The translations under genes were made by a program, and so were the position numbers. A DNA stretch of 64,000 nucleotides. It comes from Roseivivax isoporae LMG 25204. Its GTDB lineage: Bacteria > Pseudomonadota > Alphaproteobacteria > Rhodobacterales > Rhodobacteraceae. The DNA lies in contig NZ_JAME01000018.1 of NCBI RefSeq assembly GCF_000521865.1, positions 1 to 64,000 on the forward strand, written 5' to 3'. The notes under the pieces were generated by a model. That model did not search any database, was not told the DNA's origin, and worked only from the letters and a program-made list of their open reading frames with translations. Of the stretch, positions 8,715 through 17,156 are shown piece by piece. Each line of letters begins with the position of its first letter. Within the stretch, counting starts at the first letter, position 1.

Positions 8715-8741
8715 GGCGGGGCGCCATCGCGGCGCTCCGCC
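8715..8741 (+). terminator. Hairpin downstream of the coiled-coil protein gene
   Basis: GGCGGGGCGCC and GGCGCTCCGCC pair over 11 bases with one G-U wobble and a 5-base loop, 7 bases after the stop at 8707. The following CTTCC is a weak U-tract, so this may be a Rho-assisted or inefficient terminator. Confidence 0.45.
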
Positions 8742-8831
8742 CTTCCGGCCCCGGGCAGGACCCCGCGCCACTTGCACCTTCCGCCTCCGCCTTCTACCTC
8801 CTGACGGAGCCCAGACAGCGCGGAAGTGCCC

Positions 8832-10178
8832 ATGTCCCACGATCTCGACGCCCTGACCTCGCAGCTCCTCGACGCCGCCCGCGCGGCTGGCGCCGACGAG
8901 GCCGACGCGCTCGCCCGCGCGGCGACCGCGCTTTCCGTCGACGTGCGGGGCGGCGCGCTCGAACAGGCGGAACGCTCGGAATCGGTCGAGATCGGCCTGC
9001 GCGTGCTCGTCGGGCGCCGCGTCGCCACCGTCTCGGGCTCCGACCTGCGGCCCGAGAGCATGGCGACCATGGCCGAACGCGCCGTCGCCATGGCCCGCGT
9101 CGCCCCCGAGGATCCGCATGCCGGGCTCGCCGACGCGGTGCAACTCGCGCAGGGCTGGGACATCGCCGCGCTCGACCTCGTCGACCCGGACCCCGCCCCG
9201 GACCCCGCCGCGCTCGAGGACGCCGCCCGCCGCGCCGAGGCCGCCGCCCGGGCCGTCTCCGGCGTCAGCCAGATCGACAGCGCCGCCGCCGGCTGGTCCT
9301 CCGCGCGGATGCACCTCGCCGCCACCAACGGCTTCTCGGGCGGCTATGCCCGCACCTCCCACGGCCTGCACTGCGTCGCCATCGCGGGCGAGGGCACCGG
9401 CATGGAGCGCGACAGCGACTTCGACAGCCGCACCCACGGCGCCGACCTCTCCGCCCCCGAGGAGATCGGCCGCCGCGCCGCCGAGCGCGCGGTCGAGCGC
9501 CTGTCCCCCCGCCGCCCCAGGACCGGCGCCTATCCCGTCCTCTTCGACGAGCGCGTCGCCGCCTCCCTCGTCGGCCATCTCCTCTCCGCCGCGAACGGCG
9601 CCGCCATCGCCCGCGGCGCATCCTGGCTGCGCGACCGCCTCGGCGACCAGGTCCTGCCCGACACGCTCTCGCTCACCGAGGATCCGCACCGCCCGCGCGG
9701 GCCCGCCTCGCGCCCCTTCGACGGCGAGGGGCTCGCCACCAGGCCCCGCGCCATCGTCGCCGAGGGCCGCCTGGCCGAGCTCACCCTCGACCTCGCCGCC
9801 GCGCGCAAGCTCGGCCTCGCGCCCACCGGCAATGCCAGCCGCCAGCCGGGCGGCGGCCCCGCCCCGGTCAACTGGAACGTCGCGCTCACCCAGGGGGCGC
9901 GCAGCCGCGACGCGCTCCTCGCCGAGATGGGCACCGGCCTCCTCGTGACCTCCATGATCGGCGCCACGATCAACCCCAACACCGGCGACTATTCCCGCGG
10001 CGCCGCGGGCTTCTGGGTCGAGGGCGGCGTGCCCGTCTACCCGGTCTCGGGCGTCACGCTCGCGGGGTCCCTGCCCGACATGCTGCGCCGGATCGTGCCC
10101 GCGAACGACGCCCGCCCCTGGCTCTCGCGCGCCGTCCCCTCGCTCCTCGTCGAAGGCCTCACCCTTGCCGGAGACTGA
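8832..10178 (+). CDS. pmbA: PmbA/TldE-type metalloprotease subunit
   Basis: 448 residues. In the TldD/TldE heterodimer the TldE (PmbA) partner helps degrade or mature small proteins such as CcdA and microcin B17. The sequence covers the whole family: the N-terminal domain with VDVRGGALEQAERSESVEIG, the middle DSRTHGADL, and the C-terminal barrel with GTGLLVTSMIGATINPNTGDYSRGA and the family end FWVEGGVPVYPVSGVTLAG. The zinc-binding HExxxH of TldD is absent, as expected for TldE. No tldD lies in the window. ATG 8832 starts MSHDLDALT. Its 3' end overlaps the next gene by 14 bases. Confidence 0.92.
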   Translation: MSHDLDALTSQLLDAARAAGADEADALARAATALSVDVRGGALEQAERSESVEIGLRVLVGRRVATVSGSDLRPESMATMAERAVAMARVAPEDPHAGLADAVQLAQGWDIAALDLVDPDPAPDPAALEDAARRAEAAARAVSGVSQIDSAAAGWSSARMHLAATNGFSGGYARTSHGLHCVAIAGEGTGMERDSDFDSRTHGADLSAPEEIGRRAAERAVERLSPRRPRTGAYPVLFDERVAASLVGHLLSAANGAAIARGASWLRDRLGDQVLPDTLSLTEDPHRPRGPASRPFDGEGLATRPRAIVAEGRLAELTLDLAAARKLGLAPTGNASRQPGGGPAPVNWNVALTQGARSRDALLAEMGTGLLVTSMIGATINPNTGDYSRGAAGFWVEGGVPVYPVSGVTLAGSLPDMLRRIVPANDARPWLSRAVPSLLVEGLTLAGD

Positions 10179-10908
10179 CCTCGAGCTCCTCGTCCGCGCC
10201 GCCCACGCGGCGGCCGAGACCGCGACGCGCCACGTGGGCCGCCCCCTCACCGTGACCGAGAAGCCCGGCGGGCAGGGGCCGGTCACCGATGCCGACCTCG
10301 CGGTCAACGACACCCTCTCGGGGGTGCTGCAGACCGCCCGTCCCGCCTATGGCTGGCTCTCCGAGGAAAGCGCGCTCGACCCGACGCGCGCCTTCGCGCC
10401 GCGCACTTTCATCGTCGACCCGATCGACGGCACCCGCAGCTTCATCGACGGGGGCGAGGTCTGGGCCCATTCGCTCGCCGTGGCCGAGGGGGACGCGATC
10501 GTGGCCGCCGTCGTCTACCTGCCCATGACCGGCAAGCTCTACACCGCCGAGAGGGGCGCGGGCGCGGCGCTGAACGGCGCGCCCATCCGCGTCTCGGGGC
10601 GCCAGCGGCTCGAGGGCGCGCGGGTGCTCGCCACCGCCCCCAACATGGCGCCGCGCTTCTGGCCCGAGGGGGTGCCCGACGTGCGCCGGTCCTACCGCCC
10701 GTCGCTCGCCTACCGCATGTGCCTCGTGGCCGACGGCTCCTTCGACGCCATGTGGACCTTCCGCGACACCTGGGAATGGGACATCGCCGCCGGAGCCCTC
10801 ATCGTCGCCGAGGCCGGAGGCCGCGTGACCGACGGCACCGGAGCCCCCCTCCGCTTCGTCACCGACCGCGCCATGGCGGACGGGGTATGGGCGGGGGTTG
10901 GGAGGTGA
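10165..10908 (+). CDS. Inositol monophosphatase family protein (CysQ/IMPase-like)
   Basis: 247 residues, starting at TTG 10165 inside the end of pmbA, a 14-base overlap that implies translational coupling. The Mg-dependent phosphatase motifs are present: PVTDADLAVND (metal-binding Asp), WLSEES, DPIDGTRSFIDGG (the DPIDGT signature, about 88-100) and the C-terminal WEWDIAAGALIVAEAGG. The family hydrolyses inositol monophosphate, fructose-1,6-bisphosphate or 3'-phosphoadenosine 5'-phosphate; the sequence alone does not separate these. A second paralogue, more clearly CysQ, lies at 55400-56197. This is the last high-GC gene before the AT-rich island, whose first gene ends only 13 bases away on the opposite strand. 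Confidence 0.88.
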   Translation: MPETDLELLVRAAHAAAETATRHVGRPLTVTEKPGGQGPVTDADLAVNDTLSGVLQTARPAYGWLSEESALDPTRAFAPRTFIVDPIDGTRSFIDGGEVWAHSLAVAEGDAIVAAVVYLPMTGKLYTAERGAGAALNGAPIRVSGRQRLEGARVLATAPNMAPRFWPEGVPDVRRSYRPSLAYRMCLVADGSFDAMWTFRDTWEWDIAAGALIVAEAGGRVTDGTGAPLRFVTDRAMADGVWAGVGR

Positions 10909-10921
10909 AACGCTCAGACCA

Positions 10922-12376
10922 CTATTCTTCAATCATTGACAATTCGATCTTTGACAGCAGCGTGTTTACGCTTTGTGGTTCCAGAGCCCAGCGGTAGGCT
11001 GGATGTATCTCCCACTTGAACCCAAACTGCGCTCGCGTATTCATCAGAAGCTGATTCTCTTCAAAGTGTTTCCTCACTATATACCCGTCTTTCTCGAAAC
11101 GGGCAGTCACGAAATCACATTTGTAGAGAAACCTCGCGAGATTCTGCGCCGTCACTCTCTCTCCATTGGTGAAGTTAAGGGAAAGACTTGTTATAACCCC
11201 CTGAAGTTTTGAATAAATCTGTCCATCATCAAAAACTGGCCCAACACCAGCCTCACGCTCCTTAGCGGTTTGGCGCATACCGAGAAGAACATCCTCAATC
11301 TGTGGAAGCTCAGTCTTAAACTCGTTAATTACATCGCGAAGCCGTTCGTTACTGTACTTCTCAAAAACTCTTTGCAGATGCCCCGACTGGATAATTTGTG
11401 AGTCATCAATTGCCGCCTCCTTGGCCGCATAATAAAAAAGCTTTACCAGATCTCTAGGCCTCTTCCGAACTAATGTCATTAGCACCCGGTAAGTATCTTC
11501 CCGCTCCCACTTCCCCCGACCCTCAAAAACTGGAGTAATTACCTTATTCATCTTGATCGCAATATCTTTTTGCCGCATGGAAATAAGTTTCTTCTCATCC
11601 ACCGCCTCTCCAAAGTAGGTAGCCACGCGCTTTGCCATAGCGGTAAGAATTTCGTGGTTGGACCAAATCAACCAGATGATGTTTGACTCAATTTTATCCG
11701 TCGATTCATCGGAAGTTCTCACAAGATGATAAACGTCAGTGCGCAAGCCAATCCGAAATTGGATTTTGTCATCTTCTCCAGCCATGTCTCGAACGGCGTT
11801 TAGAAGTGCAGAAATATTCTGAATGTCACTAGGGCGCGCCTGCCAACCGCGGTCAAGATCATCTAGGTAAATTCGGACTCTCTGACCCAAACGAAAATCA
11901 TGAACTTTCTTACGGCCTTCATCGTCCAGGGAGGGTTCCGCAGATTTAAAGTGCTTCCCCAATGACGATAGCAAATGACGGACACCGCCTGTTATGGGAT
12001 TCACTGAAGTCGCTTCCTCGAATAGACCTGCCGCTTCCAAAGATTTCTTTACGATCAGAGTACTCAGCCCAACCTTCCAATTTTCGACGAGAGCCAGAAA
12101 ACTGGAAGCCTCCAAGTCTATTCCCGAGAAAACGTCGTTCGGTCGAATCCACAGCGTCAGAAACCCTTCCTCCGCATCCTCAATGTGGCAAATCTTTAGG
12201 AGCGCGCTCTTCCCAACGCCTTTGTGCCCCACTAGTATTCGTATTGGGAGATCAGCCTTCAGATTATGGTATGCCCTGTTCCTAAAAAAGTATGCCTTCA
12301 ACCTATCCGGATTCTCGTTTTCTGCATCTACACTTCCAAATATCTCATAGATCGTTTCGTCCGTAAAGATCGGCAT
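10922..12376 (-). CDS. P-loop ATPase, Sll1717-like, in an AT-rich island (candidate defence ATPase)
   Basis: 484 residues from ATG 12376, which has GGGAG 9 bases upstream; an ATG at 12385 is also in frame but overlaps that site. The N-terminus IYEIFGSVDAENENPDRL followed by AYFFRNRAYHNL resembles the P-loop ATPase family named after cyanobacterial Sll1717. Walker A is GHKGVGKSALL (about 50-60), Walker B is RIYLDDLDRGW (about 168-178), and FRIGLRTDVYHLVR (about 207-220) looks like a sensor strand with an arginine. A helical region with KRPRDLVKLFYYAAKEA and a winged-helix-like C-terminus follow. Base composition is far more AT-rich than all flanking genes, and rare-in-host codons such as AAT, ATA and TTA are frequent, which points to horizontal transfer. 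It overlaps the upstream membrane-protein gene by 32 bases. Function is unproven. Confidence 0.8.
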   Translation of the reverse strand: MPIFTDETIYEIFGSVDAENENPDRLKAYFFRNRAYHNLKADLPIRILVGHKGVGKSALLKICHIEDAEEGFLTLWIRPNDVFSGIDLEASSFLALVENWKVGLSTLIVKKSLEAAGLFEEATSVNPITGGVRHLLSSLGKHFKSAEPSLDDEGRKKVHDFRLGQRVRIYLDDLDRGWQARPSDIQNISALLNAVRDMAGEDDKIQFRIGLRTDVYHLVRTSDESTDKIESNIIWLIWSNHEILTAMAKRVATYFGEAVDEKKLISMRQKDIAIKMNKVITPVFEGRGKWEREDTYRVLMTLVRKRPRDLVKLFYYAAKEAAIDDSQIIQSGHLQRVFEKYSNERLRDVINEFKTELPQIEDVLLGMRQTAKEREAGVGPVFDDGQIYSKLQGVITSLSLNFTNGERVTAQNLARFLYKCDFVTARFEKDGYIVRKHFEENQLLMNTRAQFGFKWEIHPAYRWALEPQSVNTLLSKIELSMIEE

Positions 12377-12944
12377 TTCCCTCATCTCCCTGTGCCTTAC
12401 GTGGCCACCCTGCCACTGGCCTCATAAGCCGATATTGCCTCCGCAGTAGCTCAAGTACCTCAAGCGCATGAGAGTACAGGTCTGCGCACTGTTTGCGGCG
12501 ATATTCAACGACGTTTCCATAGTCTGGCGGCGGAAGCCCTTTAGGGTTTGTCCGTCGCTCAACGTCCTCCGCCTCCCTACTTATTCTAAACATCCAAGCT
12601 GTAATATGTGGATTTAGAAACTGCCACTCAATCCTGGAATCTAAATATAGTCGCGGCATCTGGGTGTTGAACTTAACATCCATGACATCATATTCGTTCA
12701 CGCTCAATTCTGAGTTTTCCTGCATTTCTCTACAGAGGTCACAAAATACCTCCAATTCAACGGCACAGTATATCGCAGCGAGATTTGCGCGCCTCTGTGT
12801 CCGAATCGTTTCCATTACAAAATCCCGCACCAAGCCAATAAGCCCGGCGAGGATCTGAGCCATGATCGCCGCAATTGCGCCAATACTAGCAGCAGAAATT
12901 GCGAGCCCCTCTGGTGTGGCAAATAATTCAGAAAGTGAAGACAC
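12345..12944 (-). CDS. Small membrane protein paired with the Sll1717-like ATPase
   Basis: 199 residues, beginning at GTG 12944 with GAGG 7 bases upstream. Residues 13-40 (GLAISAASIGAIAAIMAQIL, then AGLIGLVRDF) form a single hydrophobic helix, giving a short outside N-terminus and a long soluble C-terminal domain. That domain is helical and rich in Glu/Arg, with FCDLCREMQ, a segment RLYLDSRIEWQFLNPHITAW and a basic C-terminal end. I do not recognise the family. Like the ATPase that overlaps its 3' end, it is AT-rich. Single-helix membrane partners of ATPases are common in abortive-infection type systems, so it could be a membrane effector or sensor; this is inference. Confidence 0.72.
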   Translation of the reverse strand: MSSLSELFATPEGLAISAASIGAIAAIMAQILAGLIGLVRDFVMETIRTQRRANLAAIYCAVELEVFCDLCREMQENSELSVNEYDVMDVKFNTQMPRLYLDSRIEWQFLNPHITAWMFRISREAEDVERRTNPKGLPPPDYGNVVEYRRKQCADLYSHALEVLELLRRQYRLMRPVAGWPRKAQGDEGNADLYGRNDL

Positions 12945-13086
12945 TCAGCTGCCTCAAATTGATCGCCTCATCATTTTCCTCTCACTTGAGGATCATTCCA
13001 TTCTACCAACAAGCTTGCACATTCGAGCGCAACTGCCAACGGAAGTTGCTTTGTTAATAGCGAAATAGCGCCATTGGTAACTTTCC
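12945..13086. other. AT-rich upstream region of the island operon
   Basis: 142 bases before the two-gene island unit, still AT-rich up to about 13080, where the composition returns to that of the host. It must contain the promoter of the membrane-protein/ATPase pair, since the next gene upstream is on the same strand but compositionally different. I see no confident -35/-10 pair, no direct repeat at the two island edges and no tRNA-derived attachment site. Confidence 0.5.
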
Positions 13087-13521
13087 TCATCCCTCCTCCT
13101 CCCCCTTCAACAGCCAGTCCGCCGTGTCCCCCCAGTTGTGGCGGCGGCGGGCCTCGGCGACGACCTTCTCGGGGCGCATGACGGCGTCGGTGGCGTCGGG
13201 GCCCTTCAGCACCTTGGCGAGCTTGAGGTGCATGAAGGCGCGCAGGACCTTGTTCATGCGCGGCTGGTAGCCCGGCCCGATCTTGCGGAAGAACCGCACC
13301 ACGTCCGCGTCGAGCCGGATCGTCACCTTGACCGTGCGGCCGTCGCGGTGGTCGGCGTCGCGGCTGATCTCGTGCCATTCGGCCGGCAGCCCGGTGCGCG
13401 TCCAGGTGGCGAGAAAGAACTCCTTCTCGATCATCTCGAGCGCGTCGACGGCAAAGGAGTAGTGGATGCGCTCCCCCTTGCTCAGCCGCCGGATGTCGAG
13501 CGGTTCGAGGTCCTCGTGCAT
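13087..13521 (-). CDS. Solitary BrnA-like (DUF4415) antitoxin-family protein
   Basis: 144 residues. The middle segment VKVTIRLDADVVRFFRKIGP followed by GYQPRMNKVLRAFM (about 65-98) matches the C-terminal ribbon-helix-helix region of BrnA/DUF4415 antitoxins, in which the VTIRLD strand contacts DNA. BrnA normally neutralises the RNase toxin BrnT encoded just upstream, but no BrnT-like gene is present here. The N-terminal 60 residues and the C-terminal 40 are extra compared with a minimal BrnA. It may act as a stand-alone regulator. It is compositionally like the host and borders the AT-rich island. Confidence 0.8.
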   Translation of the reverse strand: MHEDLEPLDIRRLSKGERIHYSFAVDALEMIEKEFFLATWTRTGLPAEWHEISRDADHRDGRTVKVTIRLDADVVRFFRKIGPGYQPRMNKVLRAFMHLKLAKVLKGPDATDAVMRPEKVVAEARRRHNWGDTADWLLKGEEEG

Positions 13522-13647
13522 GTCGGTTCCGTGCCTCCAGCTGGGCGGCCCGCCGGCAGGGCGGTCCGCGGTGGCGGGCAGCCTCGCCCGGGCCGGGTGA
13601 ACGGGCGGTAACCGGCCCGTCCGCCCGTTGCGCCGCGCCCTGCGGAT

Positions 13648-13662
13648 GCCATACGCATGCCA
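13648..13662. repeat. Intergenic 15-mer shared with 33303-33317
   Basis: GCCATACGCATGCCA occurs exactly here and at 33303-33317, both times in a non-coding gap. Here it is followed by TAC, so ATGCCATAC is directly repeated twice with 2 bases between. It lies in the 239-base divergent region between the BrnA-like gene and the DUF4170 gene. Confidence 0.5.
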
Positions 13663-13760
13663 TACCCGAACCGGCCCGGGGGATCCGCGGGGCGCTTGAC
13701 CGCGCCCGGCGCTCCTGTAGGGTCCGCGCGGGGAGGACAGGACAGCCCAGGGAGCCCCGC

Positions 13761-14000
13761 ATGCAGCGTCTTCACCTCGTCTTCGGAGGCGAGCTCGTCA
13801 GCCCTTCCGAAAACAAGTTCCGCAATGTCAAGGACATACACGTCGTCGGCATGTTCCCCGACTACGCCTCCGCCTACGTCGCGTGGAAGGAATGGGCGCA
13901 GAAGACCGTGGACAACGCGCACATGCGCTACTTCATCGCCCACCTGCACCGGCTGCGCGACGAGGAAGCCCCCGCCTCGCCCACCGAGGAGCTCAGCTAA
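13761..14000 (+). CDS. DUF4170 domain protein
   Basis: 79-residue soluble protein matching DUF4170: RLHLVFGGELV, FRNVKDIHVVGMFPDYASAY and WKEWAQKTVDNAHMRYFI are the conserved blocks. Its molecular role is unknown. In related alphaproteobacteria a DUF4170 gene commonly precedes the KdtA-like and lpxK genes, as here, where the next gene begins 4 bases after the stop. That suggests a supporting role in lipopolysaccharide core or lipid A synthesis. The start is ATG 13761, with GGGAG 9 bases upstream. Confidence 0.88.
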   Translation: MQRLHLVFGGELVSPSENKFRNVKDIHVVGMFPDYASAYVAWKEWAQKTVDNAHMRYFIAHLHRLRDEEAPASPTEELS

Positions 14001-14004
14001 GCCC

Positions 14005-15210
14005 TTGGCCCGTCGGCCCTTTTCGCTCAGCGCGTATCTCGCCTTCGCAGGCCGCAGGGCGCCCGGGACGGCGCCCTTCTCGGGTCCCGCCGCGCGGCCC
14101 CGGGGGCCGCTCGTCTGGCTGCACGCGGGCTCGGTGCCGATCGCGCGCGCGCTCGCGACCCTCGCCCAGCGCCTCGCCCAGCAGGTGCCCGAGATCGCCG
14201 TGCTGCGCACCGGCGCCTGGGAGGACGGCGCCCAGCCGCTGCCGCCCGAGAACCTGCCCGACGCCCAGCGGTTCCTCGACGCCTGGCGCCCCGCGCTCTG
14301 CCTCTGGGCGTCGACGACCCTCAACCCCGCGCTCCTGTGGTCCGCGAAAACCGCCAACATCCCGCTTTTGCACGCGGATCCCGGCGGTGACGCGCACGCG
14401 GCGCAGGCCCCGCGCTGGCTGCCCGACCCGGTTCCGGGAACGCTCGCGCTGTTCGACACGATCTTCACGCCCGACGCCGCCGCCGAGCGCCGCCTGCCCC
14501 GCGTGATGACCGGCGCGCTCAACCTGCAGCGCACCGGCCCCCTGACCGAGACCACGCTGCCCCTCGACTGCGACGAGACCCAGCACGAGGATCTGCTGAC
14601 CGCCCTCGCCGGCCGCCCCGTCTGGCTCGCCGCGCGCCTGCAGCAGGGCGAGCCCCGCGCGGTGATCGAGGCGCATGCCCGCGCCGTCCGCCTCGCCCAC
14701 CGCCTGCTGCTCGCCATGGTGCCCGAGACCGAGGCCGCGGCCGCCGAGATGCGCGCCATGGCCGAGGCGAGCGACCTGCGCCTCTGCCGCTGGTCCGACG
14801 GCGACTTTCCCGACGAGAACGCGCAGGTCGTGCTCTGCGACGGGCCCGCCGATCTCGGGCTCTGGTACCGCCTCGCACCGCTTTCCTTCCTCGGCGGATC
14901 GCTCTCCGCCGGCACCGGGGGCACCGATCCGCTCGAGGCCGCGGCGCTCGGCACCGCGATCCTCTACGGCCCGAATGTAGGCCGCTACCTCGCCTCCTAT
15001 ACCCGGCTCGTGGAGGTGGGCGCGGCGCGCATCGTGCGCGACGTGGACAGCCTTTCCGGCGCCGTGTCGCAGCTCGTGGCCCCCGACCGCGCCGCCGCCA
15101 TGGCGCATGCGGGCTGGGATGTCGTGTCCGAGGGCGCGGGCGCCACCGACGCCGTCATCGAGCGCATCGCCGCGCTGCTTGACGCCGCCCCGCGCAGGAC
15201 CCCCGCATGA
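14005..15210 (+). CDS. KdtA/WaaA-like Kdo-transferase family protein with altered active-site motifs
   Basis: 401 residues, started at TTG 14005 directly after DUF4170. The two-domain KdtA layout is recognisable: an N-terminal Rossmann domain (about 20-180) and a C-terminal domain ending in [20 protein letters not shown] followed by [10 protein letters not shown], equivalent to the FVGGSL...NPLEAA...GPH motif of Kdo transferases. The usual N-terminal membrane anchor is missing. The HSxSxGE motif holding the catalytic glutamate reads [12 protein letters not shown], so that glutamate is absent. The ETELWPN motif is replaced by [11 protein letters not shown]. It therefore may not be the housekeeping Kdo transferase. 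It overlaps lpxK by 4 bases, so a link to lipid A or the inner core is likely. Confidence 0.8.
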   Translation: MARRPFSLSAYLAFAGRRAPGTAPFSGPAARPRGPLVWLHAGSVPIARALATLAQRLAQQVPEIAVLRTGAWEDGAQPLPPENLPDAQRFLDAWRPALCLWASTTLNPALLWSAKTANIPLLHADPGGDAHAAQAPRWLPDPVPGTLALFDTIFTPDAAAERRLPRVMTGALNLQRTGPLTETTLPLDCDETQHEDLLTALAGRPVWLAARLQQGEPRAVIEAHARAVRLAHRLLLAMVPETEAAAAEMRAMAEASDLRLCRWSDGDFPDENAQVVLCDGPADLGLWYRLAPLSFLGGSLSAGTGGTDPLEAAALGTAILYGPNVGRYLASYTRLVEVGAARIVRDVDSLSGAVSQLVAPDRAAAMAHAGWDVVSEGAGATDAVIERIAALLDAAPRRTPA

Positions 15211-16196
15211 AGGCGCCCGCCTTCTGGGACCGCCCGCCCGACGCGCCGGGTCTCCGGGCGCGGGCGCTTTCGCCCCTCGGCGCGCTGACCGCGCGACTGA
15301 CCGCACGGCGGCTCGCCCGCGGCCCCTGGAGCCGGGCGCCGGTCCCGGTGATCTGCGTGGGCAACCTCTCGGCCGGCGGCACCGGCAAGACGCCCACGGT
15401 GATCGCGCTGCTCGAACGGCTCGCGGCACGCGGCGTGGCCGCGCACGTGGTCTCGCGCGGCTATGGCGGCAGCCTCGCTGGTCCGGTGCGGGTGGATCCG
15501 AACCGGCACGACGCGGGGCAGACCGGCGACGAGCCGCTCCTGCTCGCGGCCTTCGCGCCGGTCTGGGTGGCACGCGACCGGGCGCTCGGCGCGCGGAAGG
15601 CCGCAGAGGCGGGCGCGGACATCGTGATCCTCGACGACGGCTTCCAGAACCCCGCGCTCGCCAAGGACCTCTCCATCGTCGTCGTGGATGCGGGGGCTGG
15701 CTTCGGGAACGGGCGCTGCCTGCCGGCCGGGCCGCTGCGCGAACCGGTGGCGACGGGGCTCGCCCGCGCCGATCTCCTCCTCAGCATCGGGGACGCCGCC
15801 GCGCAGGCACGGTTCGCCGCGGACTGGCCGGTGCCCGAGGGGCTGCCGCACCTGACGGGCGCGCTCGAGCCCCTGCCGACCGGCATGCCGTGGGAGGGGC
15901 TGCGCGCCCTCGCCTTCGCGGGGATCGGCCGGCCGGAGAAGGTCTTTGCCACTCTCCGCGGGCTCGGGGTCGACCTCGTGCGGGCCGAGGCGCTCGAGGA
16001 TCACCAGCCGCTCACGCCGGCGCTGCTGACCCGGCTCGAGACCGACGCACGCCGCGCCAACGCGCAGCTCGTCACCACGGAAAAGGACGCGGTCCGCGTG
16101 CCGCAGGCCTTCCGGCACAAGGTGCTGACATTGCCCGTGCGGCTCCGGATCGACGACTGGACGGCCCTCGACGCCCGGCTCGACGCGCTTCTCTGA
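15207..16196 (+). CDS. lpxK: Tetraacyldisaccharide 4'-kinase LpxK
   Basis: 329 residues. LpxK phosphorylates the 4' position of the lipid A disaccharide at the inner face of the cytoplasmic membrane. The N-terminal region (1-45) carries the membrane-associating helix. The P-loop [19 protein letters not shown] (about 52-70), the VSRGYGG block, [15 protein letters not shown] and [20 protein letters not shown] are all conserved, and KDAVRVP is near the end. It begins with an ATGA overlap with the preceding KdtA-like gene. It converges on the formylglutamate hydrolase gene, with 3 bases between stops. Confidence 0.95.
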   Translation: MKAPAFWDRPPDAPGLRARALSPLGALTARLTARRLARGPWSRAPVPVICVGNLSAGGTGKTPTVIALLERLAARGVAAHVVSRGYGGSLAGPVRVDPNRHDAGQTGDEPLLLAAFAPVWVARDRALGARKAAEAGADIVILDDGFQNPALAKDLSIVVVDAGAGFGNGRCLPAGPLREPVATGLARADLLLSIGDAAAQARFAADWPVPEGLPHLTGALEPLPTGMPWEGLRALAFAGIGRPEKVFATLRGLGVDLVRAEALEDHQPLTPALLTRLETDARRANAQLVTTEKDAVRVPQAFRHKVLTLPVRLRIDDWTALDARLDALL

Positions 16197-16199
16197 GCC

Positions 16200-17063
16200 C
16201 TACTCCGCGGCCATCTGCCGCGGCTGCGCGGGTCCGATCGCGGCGATCTCGGCGATGATGCCGCGCAGGACGCGCCGGAACGCGTGGAAGTTCGCGTTCG
16301 GCCGGATGCGGCTTTCGTCCATGTAGATCGCGCGGTCGATCTCCACCTGCACCGCGTGCTGGCGTCGCGCCGGGCGCCCGTAATGCTGGGTGATGTAGGC
16401 GCCGGCAAAAGGCGTGTTGCGCGACACCGTGAAGCCCGCCGAGGCGAAGGCATGCTCGATCCGGTCGACCACGTGGGCCGAGGCCGACGCCCCGAACCGG
16501 TCGCCGATCACGATCTCGGGCCGCCGCGCGCCGCCGCGCGCCACCCCGTCCACCGCCTCGTGCGGCATGGAATGGCAGTCGATCAGCACCGCCTCGCCGA
16601 ACCCCGCATGCGCCGCGTCGAGAAGGCCGCGCAGCGCCGCATGATAGGGCCGCCAGTAGCCCTCGATGCGCCGCTCGGCCTCGGACAGCGGCAACTTGCC
16701 ACGGTAGATCGCCCGTCCGTTCGCCACGACCCGCGGCACGACGCCCAGTCCCGAGGCCACGCGCGGATTGTGCCCGGACTGCCGCACCCCCTCGATCAGC
16801 GCGGGGTCGAGCTCGTCCGCCGCGCGGTTCAGGTCGACGAAGGCGCGCGGCGCCCCCGCCTTGAGAAAGGCCGCGCCGAATTGCGGCGCGCAGTCGAACA
16901 GCCGGTCCACATAGGCGTCCTCGGACGAGCGGATCGAATGCTCGTCGAGCACGGTGTGGCGCAGGAACGACCAGGGATAGTCCCGCCCGCTGTGCGGCGA
17001 GGCGAAGACAACGCAGGAGGTCGGCGCCTCCGGACGGAAGAGGTGATAAGGGACCTTCGGCAT
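16200..17063 (-). CDS. N-formylglutamate amidohydrolase family protein
   Basis: 287 residues. The family hydrolyses N-formyl-L-glutamate, the last step of one histidine degradation route, and also includes related zinc amidohydrolases. The conserved blocks VVFASPHSGRDYP (about 19-31), VDLNRAADELDP and IDCHSMPHEAV (zinc-ligand histidines) are present. ATG 17063 is preferred over GTG 17069 because GAGGAG lies 5 bases upstream. No hut genes are nearby, so the exact substrate is uncertain. Confidence 0.87.
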   Translation of the reverse strand: MPKVPYHLFRPEAPTSCVVFASPHSGRDYPWSFLRHTVLDEHSIRSSEDAYVDRLFDCAPQFGAAFLKAGAPRAFVDLNRAADELDPALIEGVRQSGHNPRVASGLGVVPRVVANGRAIYRGKLPLSEAERRIEGYWRPYHAALRGLLDAAHAGFGEAVLIDCHSMPHEAVDGVARGGARRPEIVIGDRFGASASAHVVDRIEHAFASAGFTVSRNTPFAGAYITQHYGRPARRQHAVQVEIDRAIYMDESRIRPNANFHAFRRVLRGIIAEIAAIGPAQPRQMAAE

Positions 17064-17116
17064 GCGCACTCCTCGACATCCAACATAGACCGATTTCCGG
17101 CAGTGCCAAAAGCCCC

Positions 17117-17145
17117 TTGATCCCGCCCGCGACTCCTTTTATAGG
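17117..17145 (+). promoter_or_regulatory. Candidate sigma-70 promoter upstream of tRNA-Val
   Basis: TTGATC (17117-17122) and TATAGG (17140-17145) are separated by 17 bases. Each matches four of six consensus positions. Direction fits the tRNA and L36 genes downstream. Confidence 0.45.
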
Positions 17146-17156
17146 ACGCCCCTACC

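Noticed and set aside
10165..10908. Naming this inositol-phosphatase-family gene cysQ or hisN
   Set aside because: The metal-binding motifs are shared by several activities, and a clearer CysQ exists at 55400. Nothing specific to histidinol phosphatase could be seen.
10909..13086. Island as a prophage remnant or integrative element
   Set aside because: No integrase, phage gene, terminal repeat or tRNA target is visible at either edge. Only composition supports transfer.
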